In this document: positions 43,910 to 57,201 of the stretch, one piece after another
How the letters are laid out: each line of letters starts with the position of its first letter
Numbering within the stretch: position 1 is the first letter of the stretch
Assembly (NCBI GenBank): GCA_029891345.1
Contig: CM057003.1
Location: 9,924,209 to 9,988,208 of the forward strand
Length of the DNA stretch: 64,000 nucleotides
Origin: Dryococelus australis
Lineage: Eukaryota > Arthropoda > Insecta > Phasmatodea > Phasmatidae
Direction: 5' to 3'
Made by a program: the position numbers and the translations under genes
The notes under the pieces: model-generated
What the model saw: the letters and a program-made list of their open reading frames with translations, nothing else
Told to the model about the DNA's origin: nothing
Database searches by the model: none

Positions 43910-45660
43910 TTATATAAATAGAAATGATAACGTTTGGCTCGCACATTAAAAATACGTATTTATAGATTCCTTTATTTTCCAAAAGGGATGTCTCGGCGCT
44001 TTATGACACTACGGCACGGCTGGACGAGACAAAGAGTTGTCTTCTGGACCTTCAGCCTGACATCACTGATGCAGTCTGTGCGATCTAAGGCCATACTTAT
44101 TAGAGAAGAGGGGCATACGTGAAACCCGGCAACTATTTTGCAAGAGCGGATCTTTAAGTGAACGTGAAGTGCGTATTTAAGAGTTCGGAGCAATGTGAAT
44201 GAAGTGTAATAGCAATCGAATCTAGCATTTATGTTATAATTTGCTTTAACTTGTAGCTGACCTTCGTTTTAAGAATAAAAAATTTCCGATTCTAAAATTC
44301 TAGAAAATGTTAAAATAATAACCGCAACTAAATTAAATTAAATTTCTAACAGTTAATTATAAGGAAAGCTAGTTAGGTACAGCTAATCCAGTTCAAAAAG
44401 CCAATAAACGTTCGGAAATCGTATTAGTATTATAAACCAAGTATTAGTAGTAGTTTTTGCGATCAAGGTATTTGCAAATTATCGAAAAAATATGTCAAAG
44501 CCTTAATGAAGAGAAATAAATTGTCACCATATTCAGAACGAAGTAAAATATTTTATACATTTAAATTTTAAAGAATTATTTGAAATGAAAGTAATTAGTT
44601 TGATAGGCTTGTAATGAAATGGTTGGATTATTCACTGCAGAAATTAAAAAATAATAATTTTTGATGCAATGTACATTCTTGGTTGTTTTTGGTCTTATAG
44701 ACATAGAGATTAAATACAGTGCTCATAGTCCTCTTGCATAAGGGAAATAAACCAAATATTCTCTACAGAAGTTTAGGCACTTGGCGATAAAATTCCAGCG
44801 AACCAGTTCGGCTGCACCGTAGTTGTTTAGGGGAATACACAAAGAAACGAAGGTGATCTTGCAAACATTTATTTCCAAAGGAATGTAGGGAAACGTATCC
44901 AGTGTTACTGCAAAGAAGGTTAAAGCTCCCTTTCAGAAAAAAAAATGGCCATGGAAAATCTAGTTCGAAGTGGCGGATGTAAAAAAGTGAGATGCTTTTC
45001 AAATGAAAATATCGGTAGGAAATTTACAAGTGCTTAAAAGAGGAGCGGAATTGTCATATCATTACATACAAGACTATGTTTCAAAAAATCCTGAAGAATT
45101 CCTTTTTTGTAAGGTCTCTCTCTACGCTTCATCCTTTACGAGAATTTGTTTTAACTTTCAAACTGGCGCACTTTACAGAGAAGTTTTCATACTTGATAAC
45201 TCTCGATCTTCTGTAGAAATCGCAATAACGAAATTAAAAGCGAGTTATGTGGCTAATTCAAATGCAGGTTGTCCATCCCAGTCGGATCATGTATCCTATT
45301 AGTATATTTGAGATGCAGGAGTTTTAAAATGTCTTCTGTGGCTATGCCGGAGTGCTGCCTTCTCAGTACACGTCCGAAATATGTGTTATTACCGTAGACA
45401 AACAATGCGGAAACTTCTAGTATGATTTAGTGGCGGTTTCTTCACACTTTTTGAATCAAACCTTTGAAAAAAGACCCCATGTATGGCATGTTTAGTTGTT
45501 TCTTAAATGTCACGTACTACAAGCCTTTTGTATTTGTGTTAATCTTAACGTGCCTTATTTTTGGTAAATTGAATAATCATTACTATTTTTTGAATAAATT
45601 GTATTTAATTTATAATTAATATGAATTAAAACAGTGAGCAAATTCGTGTCTTGATAATGC
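43910..45660. other. intergenic; one unrecognised 99-codon frame
   Basis: AT-rich. 45003-45302 opens on an ATG and reads as a fairly balanced protein (SYHYIQDYVSKNPEEF near residue 18), but no family was recognised and no splice or polyadenylation signals support it. Could be a chance frame. Confidence 0.35.
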
Positions 45661-45668
45661 CTAGTATA

Positions 45669-46092
45669 CGCTATTCACGGTAAAATGAGCACTTTTGAAA
45701 GCCCTGCTTAAGATCTACTTGTATGGACGTTGCGTATTCTTCCGCCTTATGTAAAATTAACATTGCCATGGGCCTCATCACTTTATTCGTGCGTCGGTCA
45801 AGTGAAACTGTGAAATTATTAGAAAAGCAAACATTTTTGAAATTTGCTCATTTTTACACTTCGATGTATTAAAAAAACTTAAAGCGAAATAAATAATATA
45901 AGTTATCACAAATTGTTACCTAACACATTTTATTCGACGTTAAGGTATAGAACTACTTTCCCTCCATTGTCACCAACTTTACTGGGCGCATGTCACTCAG
46001 TGCGCCCGTTCAAATATATATATATATGCAGGTAGGGGCAATCACTTTTTTCTAAGGTTGATTTCAATGTGCTCAGTTTAATCGTGAACATC
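45669..46092 (+). mobile_element. MITE-1, long form, copy 3
   Basis: The left end GCTATTCACGGTAAAATGAG then CACTTTTGAAAGCCC, and the right end TTCAATGTGCTCAGTTTAAT then CGTGAAC. The interior is near-identical to 23465-23869 in several blocks (GCGTATTCTTCCGCC, GGGCCTCATCACTTTATTCG, GAACTACTTTCCCTCC). A (TA)n run at 46014-46025. Confidence 0.85.
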
Positions 46093-46401
46093 CTTCAAGA
46101 CATAGGCCTAATCCTTATGCAAAATATTAATAATACAGTGAGTGCGTACGAGTGCGGTGCTCTGGTCCGTATGGTGTAATTGTCTAGGCTCGGATAAGCG
46201 TTGTTTGTAAAAGGCGGAGGAATGTCCTGGAAGTAAAACGCCGTTCTGCTGCAAACCAAGGAATAGCGAGTCCAAGCGTAGCCACGTGGCGCACCCAAAA
46301 ATACTTATTGCTTACTATGTTGATTCATCCAAATATACTTATTGCATACTTACTGTGTCCATTGAAAGTGAACATTTTACACCTGAAGGAGGATTGTAGG
46401 G

Positions 46402-46426
46402 ACAATACACCCTTGAGGTGTATTGT
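46402..46426. other. perfect 10-bp hairpin
   Basis: ACAATACACC, loop CTTGA, GGTGTATTGT. It stands alone with no T run after it. Function unknown; it may be the turn of a decayed foldback element. Confidence 0.4.
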
Positions 46427-46775
46427 GGCTGTAATTTAGTATGTCTTTGTTTTCAGACATTTTGTGGAAGGTTGTTGAGGCTATCTCAAGATGGACGTTA
46501 ACAGATCTCGTAGAGGTGGAAGTGTTTATTTTCCGAAGGTGTTTCGTAATATTCATGCTATTGAAAAGGATGTGAACAAAGATGACACTGAATGAACTGT
46601 AAGAGTTGTGGACATTCAAGAAAGTTAATTATTACTGTCATTATTATTTAGATTAGGGTTGCAAGGTATTACTGCATAAGCTGCAAGTTACCTTGAATTG
46701 GCTATATCTAGAATTTTTTACACTATCTACCAAAAATTAATTGTTCACCGGTGATGATAGGTAATTCAGTACGTC

Positions 46776-47226
46776 AGTTGACTTGTGTTTCACGGCCTTC
46801 GGCATAGGACCGCTGGTGTTTGTCCGTGCTAGCATGAACTCAGAGGCCTATTGTAACATTCTGGATAATGAAATGCTCCCAGCATTGTGGCGTTTTTACG
46901 GAATGGACCCATGTTACTTCCAGGATGACAATGCCAGGTGCCATGTTTCAAGGGCTACTATGCAGTGGTACGCCGACAACAATGTTCGCCGATTGGACTG
47001 GCCCACCCAGAGCCCCGACCTCAACCCTATAGAACATCTTTGCGACGTATTAGATAGCCGGGTGAGGGCTCACCAGGCGCGGCCAAAATCCATTGCTCAA
47101 CTCATGGAATGGTTGCAAGAGGAATGGCGACGAATCCCCGTGGATGTCCTGCAAACACTCGTAGAGAGCATGCCAGACAGGGTGGCTGCTGTTATAGCAG
47201 CAAGAGGTGGCCTTACGAGATTCTAA
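46776..47226 (+). pseudogene. Tc1/mariner-family transposase, C-terminal half
   Basis: A transposase of the DDE type that cuts and joins element ends. Homology starts abruptly at about 46776 (FTAFGIGPLVF), so the DNA-binding domain and first catalytic Asp are missing. Present are CYFQDDNARCHVSRATMQWY with the second catalytic Asp, then LDWPTQSPDLNPIEHLCDVL with the catalytic Glu 34 residues later (DD34E spacing). The usual Trp of the LWDVL stretch is Cys. The C-terminal MEWLQEEWRRIP and SMPDRVAAVIAARGGLTRF are intact to a stop at 47224-47226. No inverted repeats were found on either side, and it is a 5'-truncated, inactive remnant. TA-flanked MITE-1 could in principle have used a transposase of this superfamily, but I see no sequence link. 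Confidence 0.85.
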
Positions 47227-47229
47227 CGA

Positions 47230-50200
47230 GCAAACATTGTGAACGGGTGCCCAATTCCTTTTTGGTAGATTGTGTATTTTAAAGAGGTAAACGAGTATTA
47301 CAATCTCTCTGCAAAGTACTTCGAGAGCCACCTAAGCGAGGTAGTACCTCAAAGTAAGTCTAAATGAGCACTTAATCCATTTCTGTGCGCAGAGCAAAAG
47401 TAATATAAAGAGAAGTTGGCGTTTCCTTGGCCTGCGCGGAAGATGGCCAATCTCTGGCAAAGATACAGAGTTTATCATCGTTGTAGGTGACAGCAGTGGA
47501 TTAGGGTGGGGCCATTACTGTAATGGCGATGGGGTCTTCTATTTTGGAGGGGGGAAGGGGAGGGGTTCAAGGGTAGGGCAAAGTCTCACCAGCGGGGAAA
47601 CAAGGTCGGTCTGCTGAAAGGGAGGAGGAAAAATAAAAGAGAGAAAGGGCTTGGGAAAGCATAGAGAAGAAGGAAACTCGGTCTAAGGGGCTTTCGTGTT
47701 CCGCTGCAATAATGTGATAGCCTAAGCTGGCGCTATAGCAAGAGGGAGATGAGAAAGGGAGTGTGTGGGGTGAGGATGGAGGGAATCTTTACTGGAGGAA
47801 TACAAAGTCGCTATTCTTCGTGTGGTGTCAGAGGCGTGTCACGAGCATGACTTTCATTACGACAAAAGAAAAAAAAAAAAGGAATAAACTAAGGCGGAGG
47901 AGGTGGCGGAGGAGGAGGAGGGGGAGGGGGAAGGAGGCGGTTTTCGACGTAGCGTCTTCAAAACTGATGCACTGTTCGTTTATTCCACCCGCTGATTCTT
48001 TGTGGAGCAGGAGTCACAATGAATGACGGCATTACACCTAAGACATATTAATCTAGTACATTTTCCGATTCGATACGGAAATCTACGAAATTTTATTACA
48101 TATTTTTAAAACATTGCCTTAATTTTTTTTTTTGTGGAACAGCACTTACGATATTATTCGACTAGTGAAAGGAAATAAATTAATTTTTATATGAGTCTAT
48201 ATATTTTGAATACTCCGCACGTTTCTGGTATGTTCTTTCTTTGATACATCCATTTAAAGCATAGATTATTAATTTTATCATAGCTGAGGTAAATTGTCGA
48301 CAATAAATTCTTGTATGCAGTAATGCAGACTTACTACGGTCGAGTCATCAGTGGATTTAGTTTTTTTCAACTGTTACAGTGGTGAAAAATTACAACAAAA
48401 TGATTACAAATAACATTCTTTCTTCGTTTGTAGCCTTTTCACCTTGTGTATACAAAGGGAACATAACAGAATGGTGGAAAGCCACAATATTTAGCAACTC
48501 AAAATTTACTGCTGGGAGAGCTCAGGGACTTATTCATGACTTTCGATTCACCGAAATTAGCATATATGAAATAATAATTCACCTTAGACAATAAGAGCAG
48601 ATTATAGTAGCTTCATGACTTGTTTCTGAAGTTATTTAATGTAGTTTATTTTGGGGTTGACAGTTCCAAAAATAAAGCTTTGGAGTTGACGTATCCCTTC
48701 CATCACCCCGTCAGGTACAACCATGATATAAATATACATTTTCCAAAGTACATAATCCAGAGAAATATTTGAGCTAATAGGTGTGTTCGCGTGGTTTGCT
48801 ATTCTGCTAGTTTAGTGCTATTTTCTGCTAGTTGCCGTTCGTGTTACCGGAAGCACTTTTTTTTTGTACGCTGTTCGGGTGGCGGTAGCAGTTGCTATTT
48901 GTGCTATTAAAAGCAGCTATTTCTGCTCTTGCTCGCCGAGGTACAGCAGAGATATCAAAACGAGCAAGCTGGGAAAAAATGGCTGCCAAAATAAAATTAC
49001 AAACATCGAAGAGTCTTGAGAGTGGCGATTGTGATTAGTAATTTGCTTTTACGCAGATTGATGACGAGAAGATGTTTGGTTATCCTGTAAGAAGTGCAGA
49101 GAGAAATAAAAATAACTAAGACACAAGTATTCTCGAAAGTAAGTTATCTTGAGTAGCCAAATTGTTAATACACGTAAAATACACAGAGACAATAATGATT
49201 ATAAAAGTTTTTAAAATAAAATTTTGTTAACCTATTCCTGACATGTTAGTTTTCTGCTGTTAGTTGTTCGTGTCGTCCTGCCGAGAGTAAATGTTGTTTA
49301 TGCGACTTTGCTGCTCTTGAAAAATATCACTTGCACTCAGATAGTAGGAAAAGCATACTGCCACGCGAACAAACCTACTATGTTTAATTATTTGTTGAGT
49401 GACTCGCATTTCCTAGCAATCTCACGAGACCTCGCCTTCTTGAAGCGGAAAAGGCGATCGGGCAAGAAGGAATCAGTCTCCTTCGTTGTCTACACGAGAT
49501 GGGAGACTTATTCCACACGAAGGCTCTTGATGCCTACTTATACATTCCTTACGCAGTCAGTAAAGTAGATAGATGTCAAAGGTATAAGATACCTAATAAC
49601 AATTCTCTCTGAAAACTGCAAGAATCAACGTCCCCCAAAAGAGCGTTTCTTACAAAACTGAAATCTTTCCGACACAAAAGGAAATATTATGTGAGTCATT
49701 TCGACACTAGTCACTTTATGTGTGAAAATTCAAGGAAAAAAAAAAGTTGAATATTTTGTTGTACTTATTAATGTTTTCTGAGCAGACATAGTTGGCAGGA
49801 AATGTGAAATCTGATGTAAAAGTTAAAAGGAACTTAACAGGCATTGTTTAGCTGACCTGTGAAAATCAGTGCGAAATATTACACAGTCTACATAAGAATA
49901 AATGAAAACAGTATTATTTACACTTGCATAACGAACTTCCTAACGATCTGTATGTGACAATTACATTCTTAGAGCAACGCACACAGCCAGTGAAAGACGA
50001 ATGCGCTGAAACTGACAAACAATTTGGAATGAACAGCCATGTCCATCATAGAGGACGTGGATCTAGCATAAGGAATTGCGAAAATCATTATTTCTTGTCG
50101 AAGTGTCTGAAAATGCACAAACGTAAACTCATAATGATCGGTAAAGAGGAAATCGTTGGATATTCAAATTCGTTTACGTCTCTACAATTGTTCACTCAAT

Positions 50201-50455
50201 TAAAGTTACATGTGTTTCAGCAAAACAGATGAAAGTTGTTTACTTTTAACAGATTTTGTGTCTGGCATTTTGCAAATAATTGCTAATAACATAGTTAACA
50301 ATAGAACGCTTGCACAGTATGCAGTTAAACAAATTTGCATTATACGTGCATACACATGCTTTATTTGTTTACATCTAAACATACTATACAAATACGCACA
50401 ATCATACACGATCAACAGAAAAGATATAAGCAGAATTCTAATTGGTTTGAAACTA
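47230..50455. other. intergenic; purine-rich patch, no gene called
   Basis: 47530-47950 is purine-rich (GGAGG and GGGAAGG words, an A run at 47871-47880). The arginine-rich frame there follows from composition. 48060-50455 is AT-rich without recognised features. Confidence 0.5.
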
Positions 50456-50460
50456 AAGTA

Positions 50461-50640
50461 ACAGTAAATTTGATTTTGTTCTTTGCTTATTCCAAATTAA
50501 AAAAAAAAAAACACAAATTCTGGACGCTATTATCATAACAGTAAATTAGATTTTGTTCTTAGCTTATTCCAAATTTAAAAAAAAATATTCCAAATTTAAA
50601 AAAAAATACACAAATTCTGGACCCTGTTATCAAAACTGCA
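50461..50640. repeat. 77-bp tandem duplication with nested short duplication
   Basis: ACAGTAAATT(T/A)GATTTTGTTC starts at 50461 and 50538, each followed by GCTTATTCCAAATT, an A run, ACACAAATTCTGGAC and a TTATCA(T/A)AAC end. The second unit carries an extra TATTCCAAATTTAAAAAA duplication. Slippage at the A run probably produced it. Confidence 0.9.
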
Positions 50641-50649
50641 TTGGTTGCA

Positions 50650-53440
50650 ATATAAAAATATAACACGTTTGTGAATTAACAGTAGGTTATTAACGATACT
50701 GTAAATGTTCTAGGATTTTTATAATGTTGCCTCAAGCTAGGGCGTGTTACAAATTAAAAAAGCAAAAAACCATTTCTGAGAATGAAAGGAAGTTTAAGGC
50801 AGAAAATTCCTCTTTCAGGGCTGATGAGCAGACAGGTTGCGTTCACTTTGTTGTGAAAATAAAACTTTCCCCACGCCGTATCCACGAAAGTTTTACAAAC
50901 GGCAGTTCAGGCATCCGCATCTCAAACACCGAGACTGCAAGTTTCTAACGGGCTATAATGGTCAGCAACGAAAGAATTCGCTGACCGCACTCGCTTCAAT
51001 GCGCAGAAAACACAATGGCTTGCACTCGGCGCATCACCGCCTGTTTACAGCTGGCAGCAGTTTGTGTGCCTCTGCTGATAATGGCAGATATAATCTCCCT
51101 CCCCCACCCCTTCGTAGCCCCAGGAGCTCACACACAATGCTTGGAACCATCACGAAATTCCCCTTCAACCCCCTCCTCCCCCTTCCGGCAAACAAACTAC
51201 TTCTCCTTCCCTCTCCAGCACGCCAAACCAAGTTTCCACCAATACCACGAAATTGTTTGTGGCCGCAGGGCGCTTCTAACGAACCACCCCTATAGGTCCC
51301 CCCCCCCCCAGCACCAAACCCCTCTCACCCTATGCATGCCCCAAGACCATCTGGAAACTTCCACCTAACTGTAGCTACCTTTCTCATGATGAGGGGGTTG
51401 TGCAGAAGAAGGGGTCGCGGGCAGCTTGTGGGAAACCGAACATGGAAACAATACAATCCCATGGCTCGTTGTCCGCAAGAACGCTCTGTCAGTTTATACT
51501 GCAGCGACGATTTCTGCCATTCAGAAGTCTTCTACTTTTTTTTATAAGACACTACTGTTCTTCGAATAACTGCACTACGTGACGTGACGCATGTTCAGAA
51601 TTCCTTTCATAATCTACCAAGGAAACGATAAATGTAGGGTGGAGTGCCGATTAAACTAATTTGACTAATCACTCACGTCACGTCACGATGCATAGGCCCA
51701 CTGCAAAAAATACTTTATAAATCCGGAGCGAATGTTAAATAGTTTAGGAGATCTGAAATTTCACCTCTGCTTAACATAGATCCGACGCATAAATTTCCAA
51801 TACTTGTTTTATAACATGAGATTTTTTTTTTTGGAACTGAAAGTACAGTGTGTCGTTAAATTTTGTCTGAATTCTCCCGAAGTAAGTTCTACAAGCCTTG
51901 GACCTGTCGGTAACACATATTTTCGAAAAAAGGATTTCGTTTCCAGAAAACTCTCCATGCATGTGTAGAGCACGTTGCGATGTCGGTTTAAACGCGTTCG
52001 AAGTTGTGACCCGAAATCGGAATTTACACGTCACGAAGCTAACAGAAGCACGAGAAAATCTCTTTCTGGTAACAGAGAAAAATCTAAGCATCGTTATTAA
52101 CTCTTACGCCAACAACGTGAACAGCGGAAAATGGAAAGTTATATCAAGCCCCTCCAGGAAAAAAACTAGTTCCCCTGGTTAGCTCTTAGCAAACATTTTC
52201 CGGTCGCTAGTTCTGTGAAGTGAAGGCTTTCTGGCATCATTTAACTAATCACGCACTAATTATATTACGATCTCCAAGAGAAGCATTGTTTTTCCCTGCT
52301 ATTTCCGCAATATGATTGTCTTGACCTAATACATGCAACAAGCTTTTAGAGCAAACCAAATAATCAAGATTTCGCATGTGGTTCTTTTGAAATGTGTTCA
52401 TCTCAATCAAATCCAGCCAGTTCTACACGCCTCAAAAATCTTTTGCATCCCCAGGGTTTCTGAGTTACCAAGTAGCTCAAAGCTCAAGAGAAAGTACGGT
52501 GTAAATATGTACGTGTAGCCTGCACAGAATATCATTCCAGATTTTACCAATTTATTTTTCTAATGCACCAACTGTCTTAACGAACACCTTTCATGCGCAA
52601 ACAGTTACAGATGGTAGCAAATTTTTTTTTGAGGTGTGTGTTTATATGCGTGCACCGTCCAAACACAGCCATGCCAGTGTTGTGTGATTTTTTTTTTTAG
52701 AGCATTGCCTGATTATGCACATAAGTTTGCCAGGCGTACGCCAGTGAATGCCGAAAAGCAACATTACTTCGTTGATCCCTTACTTGCAACATTTTCAGTA
52801 ATGGCGCACAAGCCCGGCAAACATTTTTGGACCTAATATACCTTACCGTCTTGTACAGTCTCCGACTTTGCGAATGTTAAATAGCCGACAACTTTCACAC
52901 GCTCTTGTCACCGGATCAAATGCTCAGTCTCAACCAACAAAACGAAATTAAAATAACACAACAGCCATGCTCTTACAGTAGCAGTGATTTCTGCGGGGGA
53001 AAAAAAAACACTACCAGAATATAGAACTGCACATGGAAAAGGAAAGGAAAATTCAAAAATCCTTGCTGGGAATTGCATATGTGAGGATGGTGATTAGACG
53101 TGTAATCTAACAAGTGACGCCATCGAAAGCTGACGCAAAAAATAAAAACAAAAAAAAGAACTCCAGCATTTACCACGAATTGGAATGGAAAACAAATTTG
53201 AAAATAAAAAAAAAAATGTTTCTCAGTGAACGCGGACTGTGCTTCGAGAGCCAAGTTCGTTCATATGACCACGAAAAGAAGTCCTTGTTTTCAGTTCCAC
53301 GTATTGTGGAGCTACTCGTGTAATTTACAAGAACCTGCCTTCTTACTCATTACGGAATATCTCTTTATGCGATAGGCGAGGGAAAATGTCAGGATCGCCC
53401 TGTCAATTCCCCGAAGTTGCACCACAAGGTCTCAACCGCG
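50650..53440. other. intergenic; C-rich patch, no gene called
   Basis: 51080-51370 is C-rich (C run at 51299-51309), giving proline-rich frames without domains. The 94-codon frame at 51898-52182 is not recognised. The rest is AT-rich. Confidence 0.5.
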
Positions 53441-53444
53441 ACGT

Positions 53445-53595
53445 CTCGTAATACTCGTCACCGTCATCGAAGTCGTCATAGTCATCGTGTCACTGTTAGC
53501 ATCATCATCGTACAATTGGCATCACTGTCATTGCCATAACCGGCGCGATCATCGTCGTAAATGTTGTCACTGTCATCGTACTGCATGTCTCGCTC
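53445..53595. repeat. GTCATCG-rich low-complexity tract
   Basis: Words such as CGTCATCG, GTCATAGTCATCG and ATCATCATCG recur irregularly. It resembles the tract at 23215-23410 and is likely simple-sequence. Confidence 0.7.
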
Positions 53596-53660
53596 CTCAA
53601 AAGGCGAAGGAGACATGTAACCTTTCAGTTTCTACAGTCTACTTAACAGTACAAAACACA

Positions 53661-53668
53661 CAAGAGAG

Positions 53669-53758
<90 letters not shown>

Positions 53759-53815
53759 AGAGGGGAGAGGGAGAGAGAGAGGGAGAGAGAGAGTAGAGTA
53801 GGGAGGAGAGAGAGG
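53661..53815. repeat. GA microsatellite, about 150 bp
   Basis: A long (GA)n run grading into GGGAGA variants, then a short (GT)n at about 53821-53831. The open frames through it are periodic artefacts. Confidence 0.98.
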
Positions 53816-53989
53816 GTAGGTGTGTGTGTGTTTGGATATATTTAAGACACAGCCACGATTAAAAGTACAATGCATACATTTTTTACTGTATATTCAACCG
53901 CAGTGAAATTTACATTTTATGGAATAACTAACAATAGCTTGACAACAACTCGCCATTCTGACAAGATGCTTTTTTTTTTTTTTTAAAGA

Positions 53990-54840
53990 GGGGAAAATCC
54001 GTAACATACAACTCCCCCTTCCCTTAGACTCAATCTGACACCATTAACGTTAATTATTGTACTATATACGCTCTTAATATTGTTTCATGTTGTTCTGCAT
54101 CACTTCCCTTGCCCCTTTCCCGCTCGAGTTAGCGAAGCAGTACGTGAAGGCAACAAAGGTAACTCGAGTAGTGCGCAGGGATTTACAAAGGAGTGCCGCT
54201 GGCAAGATAAGCCTATCGGGACTCGTGCCGAATTCTGTCATTGAAAGGATTGAATGTCTGAGGTTACCGTTGCAAGAATGCTCTGGTCATCGCCCCCCGA
54301 TTCTCTCAGCGTGACTTGTGGGTGCGAGGAACCTTCTGGATCGGGACAGTGGGACTATCTATGCCACGACGGGTCTCCGAGACGACAGTCTACAGTTCGC
54401 AGCATTGTACGGCACTTAAGATCCTTGCGTGTGAAGACAGCGACCAGAGTGACCAGAGTGACCAGCGGGAGAGAAGTCTGCAAACTACGAGCATCGCTGC
54501 AGTGGAAAGAAAGAGAGATTCAACTGGACGCGCTAGTGACAAACATTTGGGATGATGGCAATAGACTGATTGAATATGTGGAGATAAAGAGCGTGAATCA
54601 AGTAAATGTAACTAATTTAGATACAGTGATGAGACTACAATTAGAATTTAAAAATACATAAAATATTGCGCTCGATGAAAATAACAAAAGTAATAGTGGA
54701 GATAAGAGAGTTCAGTGTTGTAAATAAATAATAGCTAAGTAAATATTTAAAGGATAGTAAATAAATTAAATATTGAATTTAGTCATTTGATTTTATTAAA
54801 ATTTCCATCCCTCAGGAACTCGGATACAGCCCTGGCGATC
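53990..54840 (+). other. unrecognised GC-rich open region with possible LTR-like end
   Basis: 54087-54560 is more GC-rich than its flanks and holds overlapping frames, of which the 54254-54661 frame (opening on GTG) ends with a believable stretch, IQLDALVTNIWDDGNRLIEY, then a stop at 54661. GACCAGAGT is tandemly repeated three times near 54447-54471. About 170 bp downstream, after AATAAA words, the sequence CCCTGGCGATC at 54831-54841 resembles a primer-binding-site start, so a decayed solo LTR is one idea. I could not find a matching second LTR or a clear TG start. Confidence 0.2.
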
Positions 54841-54844
54841 TTTT

Positions 54845-55307
54845 AACAACACTCAACTTCAAATTAATTTGAAAGTAATCCAATTTAAAAACCTTTAAAA
54901 TTTGCAATGACTTTACATTTAACTTCATAAATAACAAATAGCCATTTATTTAACTGCAACAAAAACACGAGGTTAACAATGACAGCCTATGGACGAATTG
55001 AAAGCACTGAATTTGAGACATCTCTGTGGATGTGTTCTTACATCAGGACTTTTACGAGTACGTCACCAAATTTCCTCATAATTTTCATGCTGTTAGACGG
55101 AAACTATATTTTCATTACCTTGTTCTGCATAGTGTTTACCCCTCTGCAATAAAACAGCAATATTCTGCGTGACGTGGAAGCGAACGCCTGCCTTCCCCCC
55201 TGCCAACCAACTCCAAACCAAGAATAATTTTCCCTTCTTAGTTTCCAACACTGTTTACTCGGTCTTCTGAGAAGAGAAGGGCAGAGTTTAACTCAGAAAA
55301 TGGCTAC

Positions 55308-55310
<3 letters not shown>
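54845..55310. other. intergenic, no gene seen
   Basis: AT-rich, nothing recognised. Confidence 0.5.
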
Positions 55311-55355
<45 letters not shown>

Positions 55356-55376
55356 TGTGTGTGTGTGTGTGTGTGT
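55311..55376. repeat. compound GA/GT microsatellite
   Basis: (GA)n of about 20 units followed directly by (GT)n of about 11 units. Confidence 0.98.
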
Positions 55377-55916
55377 TTGAAATATTGCAGGAAACTAATT
55401 TCAGTAACAGGTTACAAATAAACTTGTTTCACTCCATGTGGACTACGGCTGAAATATGACCATAAACACCGATGAGGAAACGTTTATACAAAAACCAAGA
55501 ATCTCATGTTTCCTTTTCTCTCGTTTCCACTAGTACCATTACAAAACTTGGAGATTAACTTGACAAAATGTATCCAAAAGATACATTTTGGTTTCAGTTT
55601 CCCCGGAATAATATGCAGTAAAACGCACTCATATTTTTCATTATAAACCATCTCGGTGCAGGACTGGCATTAAAAAAATTTCTGGTGAAACTGAACATGC
55701 ATAAGTACGGTAAAGTAAACTATTTTGTCTCGCAAAAAATTAAACGAAGTAGAAAGGCTTACAACTTTAAAATTCACTTCATGTTGAACTTATATCAAAG
55801 ATTAGAGTTATGGTGGTGACAAAATTGTATATCAGTATTACATTATATATAGTCACATGTTCACTTCCTAAACGCAAGAACCATTTTAATGAATCGGAAA
55901 ATAATTTTCCTTTTAC

Positions 55917-56130
55917 AGAGGCTGCTGTTGGTGTAGGGGTAGGTGCGCTAGCCTGCAAGGCGAACCGGGTTCCGCCCCCGGCGGGGCCATTCCCATATGC
56001 CGCTAGTCACAGGGTTTTTCTCGACGATATCCCGCTTCCCCCGCCCTCGCATTCCGCCGCTGTTTCACATACACCTCGCTTCGCCCTCGTTGGCTCTCGA
56101 TATGTCTCTGTTAAGAACCGCCCTGGCATC
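55917..56130 (+). repeat. SINE-1, copy d, plus strand, full length
   Basis: The head reads GGTGTAGGGGTAGGTGCGCT (A-box region) and CAAGGCGAACCGGGTTCCGC (B-box region). The body blocks TTTTTCTCGACGATATCCCG, CCGCCCTCGCATTCCGCCGC and CCCTCGTTGGCTCTCGA follow, then GTTAAGAACCGCCC. This orientation confirms that the minus-strand copies are read in the correct direction. Confidence 0.75.
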
Positions 56131-56134
56131 TCCA

Positions 56135-57162
56135 CAACCACTTATACACTGGAAACTGATGAGAACGAGTCCAGCAATACACGGCGTGTTGCGGGGAAGG
56201 GGATGGCTGGCGTGTTTGGCTTGCACCTACCTGGCTGGCAGTTCGCACTTTGGCGGCGACTGGTAACCTCTATAGAGAGTCTCACTCTTAGATTGCAGCG
56301 TGCGGTGTGATGGACATCCACTCTCTCTTTCCAATACATAATTTCTGTCGTTAACGCTGTCCTTGTTCCTGCGTGCACTGTTGCCTGATGTGTTATCTTT
56401 TTCCAGCCTTTAAAAAATGCCATTTTCGTTGCGTGCGCGCCTTCCAATCACAATGATAGGGTTTCTCACAGGCTTCAGTTTCAAAGGGTCCGCTTAGCTT
56501 TGCATCTCAGGATTGGATTCCTTTACGAGTTGGCAGGGAGATAAACAGATAAAAATTATCTTAATCAGGCCGTTTTCTTCACAGCCCATTTGTTTCTCAG
56601 CTTGCCAGTTACGTCATAAAGCTGAAACAATCTGGCAACAGTGAGCGCCATTAGCTCTGTTCTACAATCTAAGCGTGAGACGGACTATAGAAGCTGGGGA
56701 CTGTTCTCATCTTTGGAGAAATGTCTCGATGATAAATTGGGCCAGGAGCCTTTTAGAGTGTGCAGTGGACCGCTGAGCAGTGCTGCCACTCATAGATTTA
56801 TAAAAACTCCAGATTGCCTATTGCGAAAATCCCGTACCTTAAAAAGAAAACCCAGATCACAAATTACCTAAAAAAAATTCGATTAAAGTGTCCAATGACA
56901 CAAATTTCGGAAACATGTTTCGATTTTCCAAGACTGACTTGGCTTTAAAAAAATGTTATTGTAAATAAAGGAGCAAACAAAAAACATATAATCACAATAT
57001 AAAATTTTGATCAATACCATTTCTTTTCAGCGGTCAGTGAATTTAGTTCCTCGCTGGTAATTAATGTCACAAAAATATTTACACAATTTTCATAGCAACT
57101 TCTGCCACAAAAATTTACAAAAAATGAAAACACACAAAAGGAGGGGGAGAAATTCCATAATG

Positions 57163-57201
<39 letters not shown>

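Noticed and set aside
47763..48026. Arginine-rich protein
   Set aside because: Purine-rich low-complexity sequence (GGCGGAGG and GGAGG repeats) explains it.
53487..53875. RE-repeat and SL-repeat proteins on both strands
   Set aside because: Translation of a GA microsatellite.
54045..54840. Solo LTR of a gypsy-type retrotransposon
   Set aside because: Only a weak TGGCGATC primer-site-like word and AATAAA words support it. No TG start, partner LTR or gag/pol fragment was found, so it is kept as an unrecognised region.
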